Below are positions 60,179 through 64,000 of a stretch of 64,000 nucleotides of DNA, in pieces. The notes under the pieces were generated by a model. That model ran no database searches and was not told the origin of the DNA. It saw nothing but the letters and a program-made list of their open reading frames with translations. The DNA comes from JADFOI01 sp965218935. GTDB taxonomy: Bacteria > Acidobacteriota > UBA6911 > RPQK01 > JADFOI01. Location of the stretch: assembly GCA_965218935.1 (NCBI GenBank), contig CBDCMH010000008.1, positions 1-64,000 of the forward strand. The letters run 5' to 3'. Numbering within the stretch: position 1 is the first letter of the stretch; each line of letters opens with the position of its first letter. The position numbers and the translations under genes are program-made.

Positions 60179-61609
60179 ATGAGCAAAAGAAGCCATTTAA
60201 GGCCGAGTTTAGGATTAACTCTCTCGCAGCGGTTGGTGATGACACCGTCGCTGTTGCAGAAAATTGAACTCCTCACCCTGAACCGATTAGAGCTTTCCGA
60301 TCTCCTGAACCAGGAGCTGGGCGAAAATCCCGTATTAGAGGAAATTGCAGAACAACCGGAAGTTGAAGGTGCCGAAAGAGGAGAAGCCGAAAAAGAGACT
60401 TCAGACGATACGAAAGAGTACGAAGACTTCGATTATGAATATTTTTTCGGTGAGTACCTGAGCCCCAGTTTTCGCACCCGTGAGTGGGAAGGTAAGAATG
60501 AACAGCCCTCCTTTGAACTGTTTTTGGCTACCCCTTCCACATTGAACGATCATCTCAACTGGCAGCTGAACTTGACTGAAGTGGACTCGGAGGTTCTTAA
60601 TATTTGCTACTTCATCATTGGCAATATCAATGAAGACGGCTACCTGATTCTTCCTGTCGAGGAGATTGTACAATCCCTGAAGGTTCCAGAGGAGAAGGTT
60701 GAAGAAGCCTTGCAAGTAGTCCAGAGCCTGGATCCCATCGGCGTAGGGAGCCGGAACCTGCAGGAGTGTCTGCTGATCCAAATTCGAGCCACCGGATTTG
60801 GGGGATCCCTGACCGAAAAACTTGTGCAGGATCACCTTCCATTGATTCAGGCCAAAAAATTTCGGGAACTTGCCAAGCAAATCGGCTGCGCCCTGGAAGA
60901 GATCGCGGAAGCCATGAAAACGATCCGAAGTTTTTCGCCCAAGCCGGGTCAGAAGTACAGTACTCAAAGTCCGGTCTACATTCAGCCGGATGTTCATATT
61001 TACAAGGTGGGGGATGAGTACGAAATTTCTCTCAACAATGACGGCTTGCCCAAGCTACGGTTGAGCCGCGCTTATCGTGAAATGCTCAAGAAAAAAGACG
61101 TTTCCAAGGAAACTAAGAGTTTTGTTAAAGAGCGCTTTCGCTCGGCGATGGAATTGCTGAAAAGTGTGGATCAACGTCAGCAGACCATCTATAGAGCTTG
61201 CGTAGCCATTGTGAAGCGACAAGCGGGGTTTCTGGATGGCGGAGCTCCCTATCTCAAACCGATGTTGATCAAGGATGTAGCGGAAGAACTGGGTGTACAT
61301 TCTTCGACCGTCAGTAGGGTTGTGGCAAACAAACACGCCCATACCCCGCAGGGTGTCATGGAGCTCCGAAAATTTTTCACCAGCGGAATCGAAAACTCCG
61401 ACGGTGAGAACCTTTCCGTGGTGCAAGTAAAAGAGAAAATCAAAGGAATCCTGGCTAACGAAGATACCCTGAAACCTCTCTCGGATCAGAAGATCTCCAG
61501 ACTCTTGAACGAGGATGGAATTCAGATCACTCGAAGGACCGTAGCCAAGTATCGCGATCAGCTGCACATCCCTGGATCCCGCGAGCGAAAGATGGCCGTG
61601 CTCTTTTAG
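60179..61609 (+). CDS. rpoN: RNA polymerase sigma-54 factor
   Basis: A 476-residue sigma factor. Region I is Gln/Leu-rich (LTLSQRLVMTPSLLQKIELL). The acidic region II follows (about 55-110). The core-binding domain precedes the HTH region (DVAEELGVHSSTVSRVVANK), and the RpoN box lies near the C-terminus (TRRTVAKYRDQLHIPGSRER). Gene order lptB-rpoN-hprK-rapZ resembles the lptB-rpoN-hpf-ptsN-rapZ region of other Gram-negatives, but hpf is absent here. Confidence 0.96.
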   Translation: MSKRSHLRPSLGLTLSQRLVMTPSLLQKIELLTLNRLELSDLLNQELGENPVLEEIAEQPEVEGAERGEAEKETSDDTKEYEDFDYEYFFGEYLSPSFRTREWEGKNEQPSFELFLATPSTLNDHLNWQLNLTEVDSEVLNICYFIIGNINEDGYLILPVEEIVQSLKVPEEKVEEALQVVQSLDPIGVGSRNLQECLLIQIRATGFGGSLTEKLVQDHLPLIQAKKFRELAKQIGCALEEIAEAMKTIRSFSPKPGQKYSTQSPVYIQPDVHIYKVGDEYEISLNNDGLPKLRLSRAYREMLKKKDVSKETKSFVKERFRSAMELLKSVDQRQQTIYRACVAIVKRQAGFLDGGAPYLKPMLIKDVAEELGVHSSTVSRVVANKHAHTPQGVMELRKFFTSGIENSDGENLSVVQVKEKIKGILANEDTLKPLSDQKISRLLNEDGIQITRRTVAKYRDQLHIPGSRERKMAVLF

Positions 61610-61618
61610 TGTGTTTCG

Positions 61619-62608
61619 ATGGCCTCTGAAAATACGAAGCCGCCAAAGCCAACCACCACCGTCAGGGAACTGAGTCAGTTATCGAGCCCACGTCTGGAGC
61701 TTACCCTTCTGGGTGGTGAGGATGGCCTGGATAACCTGATTACTGCCCCGCGAATTCAGAAGCTGGGACTGGCATTGGCCGGTTATGTCGACTACCTACA
61801 TGAGGGAAGGGTACAGTTGGTCGGCCGGACGGAGCTCCACTACCTCAAGACTTTGTCCACGGGAGATCGAACCAAAGCCATCAAGCAAATCTTTGCCCGG
61901 AATTTGTCCTGTGTGGTGATTACCGCAGGGCTAAAAGCTCCGGCTGCCCTCCTGCGCAACTGCGAGTCCAATAAAGTGCCGATCTTTGAGGCCGAAGCCT
62001 TGAGTTCGATAGTCATCACCGAAATCACCGGTTTTCTGGAAGAACAGCTGGCCCTGAGGACCACGATTCATGGAGTCTTGATGGAAGTCTATGGACTGGG
62101 GCTTCTTCTCATGGGGCCCTCCGGGATTGGAAAGAGCGAGTGCGCCTTAGATTTGATCTTGCGAGGTCACCGGTTGGTTAGCGATGACTTGATCGTCATT
62201 AGAAAATTCGGTTCCGGCCAGCTGATGGGTTCCGGTCCCGGCGATTTCCAGTTTCATATGGAACTGCGCGGATTGGGAATCGTCGACATTAAGGAACTCT
62301 TTGGGATTTCGGTGTTGAGTCCAGGAACAATCATCGATATTGCCATGGATCTGGTGCGATGGAATCCTGAGGAGGAATACGATCGACTGGGTCTGGATGA
62401 GCGGCAATACGCCCTGATGGATGTCTCGGTTCCCCTGATCACGATGCCCGTGGCACCGGGCAGAAATCTGGCCACGCTGGTGGAAGTTGCCGTACGACTT
62501 CAAATGTTGAAAAGCCAGGGATACAGTCCCTCCGGAGAGTTCTTCAAACGATTGGATGCACGCCTGAAACAGCCTCGGTCTTCTTCCGATGAAGCATGGC
62601 GCTTGTGA
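61619..62608 (+). CDS. hprK: HPr kinase/phosphorylase
   Basis: A 329-residue bifunctional enzyme that phosphorylates or dephosphorylates a Ser of HPr. The N-terminal domain ends with a His-containing loop, then comes Walker A GPSGIGKSE (about 162) and GHRLVSDD. The HprK signature RGLGIVDIKELFG and the C-terminal MPVAPGRNLATL segment are present. With the EIIA downstream it suggests a regulatory PTS; no HPr gene is seen in the window but may lie just beyond. Confidence 0.95.
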   Translation: MASENTKPPKPTTTVRELSQLSSPRLELTLLGGEDGLDNLITAPRIQKLGLALAGYVDYLHEGRVQLVGRTELHYLKTLSTGDRTKAIKQIFARNLSCVVITAGLKAPAALLRNCESNKVPIFEAEALSSIVITEITGFLEEQLALRTTIHGVLMEVYGLGLLLMGPSGIGKSECALDLILRGHRLVSDDLIVIRKFGSGQLMGSGPGDFQFHMELRGLGIVDIKELFGISVLSPGTIIDIAMDLVRWNPEEEYDRLGLDERQYALMDVSVPLITMPVAPGRNLATLVEVAVRLQMLKSQGYSPSGEFFKRLDARLKQPRSSSDEAWRL

Positions 62609-63471
62609 AACTACAATCGCTTGTCATCATTACCGGGATGAGCGGCTCGGGAAAGCGTACCGCTTCCAAGGCCTTTGAAGATTTAGGGTATTTCTGCGTC
62701 GACAATCTTCCCACCTCTTTGATCTCTCGTCTCATCCAGATGTCCGAAGCATCAGGGGGTGAGATCCGGGAATTAGCGATTGTTATTGATGTTCGACTCA
62801 GGGAGCCGCTGGAAGGCTTCGAAAAGCTCTTTGGTGAGATCAGGCGGCTTCATACTAATGCCAAGATGATTTTCGTTGATGCCTCGATAGAGGTTTTGGC
62901 AAGGAGATACGGTGAAACCCGACGCGTTCACCCGCTGGCCCAGGGCAAGACACTGCTCGAAGGCATTCGTGCGGAACGAGACAAGCTTTCCAGTGTCCGG
63001 GCTCTGGCCGACCTGCTGATTGATACGAGTGATTTTACGGTTCACGACCTCCGTAATTTCATCTACCAGAACTTCCAGCAGACGGACAAGCAGGAGGTCC
63101 TGAACGTTTCCCTGGTCAGCTTTGGATTCAAGAACGGGATTCCTCACAATTCCGAGCTGGTCTTTGATGTACGATTTCTTCCCAACCCCTATTTCGTTCC
63201 CGCTCTGAAAGAGCAGACGGGAAATGATCCTGATGTGGCCGAATATATGCTGGAAAAGTCGGAAACTGGGGAAATCCTGGGCAAAATCCACGATATGTTA
63301 GAATACTTGCTGCCCAAATACAGGAGAGAAGGTAAGAAATATCTCACCATCTCCATTGGCTGTACCGGCGGAAGACACCGTTCCGTACTGGTGGTCAATG
63401 AGTTGCAGAAGCGCCTGAAAAAGAAAGGGCGCAAGGTTAATCTGATTCATCGGGATCTACACAGCGAATGA
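62596..63471 (+). CDS. rapZ: RapZ/YvcJ nucleotide-binding protein
   Basis: A 291-residue P-loop protein. The loop is GMSGSGKRTASKAF, with Arg then Thr after the Lys instead of the usual Ser/Thr, followed by FEDLGYFCVDNLP. The RapZ C-terminal half has GCTGGRHRSVLVVNEL and NLIHRDL. In enterobacteria it controls an RNA and cell-wall precursor synthesis. Overlap with hprK is 13 bp. Confidence 0.93.
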   Translation: MALVKLQSLVIITGMSGSGKRTASKAFEDLGYFCVDNLPTSLISRLIQMSEASGGEIRELAIVIDVRLREPLEGFEKLFGEIRRLHTNAKMIFVDASIEVLARRYGETRRVHPLAQGKTLLEGIRAERDKLSSVRALADLLIDTSDFTVHDLRNFIYQNFQQTDKQEVLNVSLVSFGFKNGIPHNSELVFDVRFLPNPYFVPALKEQTGNDPDVAEYMLEKSETGEILGKIHDMLEYLLPKYRREGKKYLTISIGCTGGRHRSVLVVNELQKRLKKKGRKVNLIHRDLHSE

Positions 63472-63472
63472 C

Positions 63473-63652
63473 TAGCCCGGAATTCTCACACCTGCTCGTC
63501 ACGAAGCGGCGGAAGGGCCGGGCTGGCAAGGCGCGCGACCGAGGCCCCCGCAAACGTACTGTAGGGTACGTTGAGGAGGCCGACGGAGTGCAACGCAGTC
63601 AGGCCGGATCATTGCGCCGATGCAGTAGAGGGGGTGTGAGAAATGCGGGCTG
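63473..63652. mobile_element. 180-bp terminal-inverted-repeat element, copy B
   Basis: The left end (TAGCCCGGAATTCTCACACC) and right end (GGTGTGAGAAATGCGGGCTG) form an imperfect inverted repeat. The internal conserved block (about ACGTTGAGGAGGCCGACGGA) matches copy A at 49578-49760. The right repeat supplies the ATG of the EIIA gene. Interior sequence otherwise differs from copy A. Confidence 0.75.
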
Positions 63653-64000
63653 AGGGTTCTTTGGTGGGTGCGCTCGTGGTCACGCATGGCCAGCTGGGGC
63701 AGGAGCTCGTCTCTGCTGCACAGGCTATCGTGGGTGAAGTCTCTCATATGGCGGCGGTTTCCATTGGTTGGAATGACGATGTCAACGAATCCAAGAAGAA
63801 GATTGAGCAGGGGGTCTCAGGGGTGGATCAGGGCAAAGGTGTCATCATTCTTACAGACATGTTCGGCGGCACGCCTTCGAATCTTTCCCTTCCTCTGCTA
63901 AAGACAGATGAATTGGAAATCGTAACAGGCGTTAACCTGCCGATGGTCATCAAGCTGGCCAATCAGTCCGGCAGTGACTCGCTTTCAGAATTGGTCACGA
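63643..64000 (+). CDS. Mannose-family PTS EIIA component (partial at the window edge)
   Basis: The first 119 residues of an EIIA of the mannose (ManX) type. The phosphorylatable His is in VVTHGQLGQEL (about residue 15). IVGEVSHMAAVSIGWNDDVN and VIILTDMFGGTPSNLSL are diagnostic. It accepts phosphate from HPr. The ATG at 63643 sits inside the upstream repeat (see the element feature); in-frame TTG or GTG codons a few residues later are alternative starts. The gene continues beyond base 64000. Confidence 0.9.
   Translation, partial: MRAEGSLVGALVVTHGQLGQELVSAAQAIVGEVSHMAAVSIGWNDDVNESKKKIEQGVSGVDQGKGVIILTDMFGGTPSNLSLPLLKTDELEIVTGVNLPMVIKLANQSGSDSLSELVT

Overview
The window is a stretch of Gram-negative bacterial chromosome with a large integrated mobile element in the middle. 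Lipoprotein acylation (Lnt), LPS transport (LptC/LptA-like, LptB), TonB-dependent receptors with a carboxypeptidase-regulatory N-terminal domain, and the run rpoN-hprK-rapZ-PTS EIIA together suggest Acidobacteriota or a nearby deep-branching lineage. That assignment is inference; there is no rRNA gene here to settle it.

Layout. (1) 1-8.4 kb, chromosome: a tungstate/molybdate ABC transporter operon (wtpA-wtpB-wtpC, minus strand), a small exported protein, tadA, a DsbA-like disulfide protein, a CoA-binding protein, a lipoprotein and an exported amidohydrolase, ending at tRNA-Ser(GGA). (2) 8.42-42.69 kb, an integrated element of about 34 kb, bounded by a 38-bp direct repeat of the 5' half of tRNA-Ser(GGA) (attL 8424-8461, attR 42653-42690). 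Its left half carries a tyrosine integrase (frameshifted), an Xis-like HTH protein, an IS1182/IS5-type insertion sequence, a primase-like replication gene, Tn3-type remnants, a conjugation cluster (VirB6/TrbL, VirB8/TrbF, an unknown Trb-associated gene, VirD4/TraG, VirB11/TrbB, an SNase-like nuclease), HigBA, a ParA/RHH partition pair, HicAB and a decapitated AlbA-type regulator. Its right half is enclosed by two inverted 1542-bp copies of one IS3-family element. It holds an IS110-family element with a probable bridge-RNA region, duplicated unknown genes, a minisatellite-encoded lipoprotein, tandem-Cache proteins, an OmpA-like protein, a secreted TPR protein, a TonB-dependent receptor and four copies of a short hairpin repeat. 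(3) 42.7-64 kb, chromosome: tRNA-Ser(CGA), SRP RNA, dnaX-ybaB-recR, moaD-moaE-mog, nfeD-slipin-SPOR, lnt-prfB (with the classical RF2 frameshift site), a Fur/rubrerythrin fusion, recJ, an outer-membrane protein, the LptC/LptA-like fusion, lptB, rpoN, hprK, rapZ and the start of a mannose-type PTS EIIA.

How it fits together. The chromosomal flanks look like core housekeeping: replication and repair, envelope biogenesis, molybdenum-cofactor synthesis fed by the Mo/W importer, and a regulatory PTS. The element was probably a conjugative or mobilisable plasmid-like unit (primase, partition, two toxin-antitoxin pairs, T4SS genes) that is now broken by insertion sequences. Several T4SS genes and the chromosomal lptB carry single-base indels, often in G runs, so part of the apparent decay may be sequencing error.

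Most unusual points: the tRNA 5'-half integration; a perfect 148-bp palindrome made of two IS3 ends; a 26-bp operator-like repeat bracketing HigBA; the IS110 structured leader; the hairpin repeat family; the Fur-rubrerythrin fusion; and a terminal-inverted-repeat element that supplies the ATG of both lnt and the EIIA gene.
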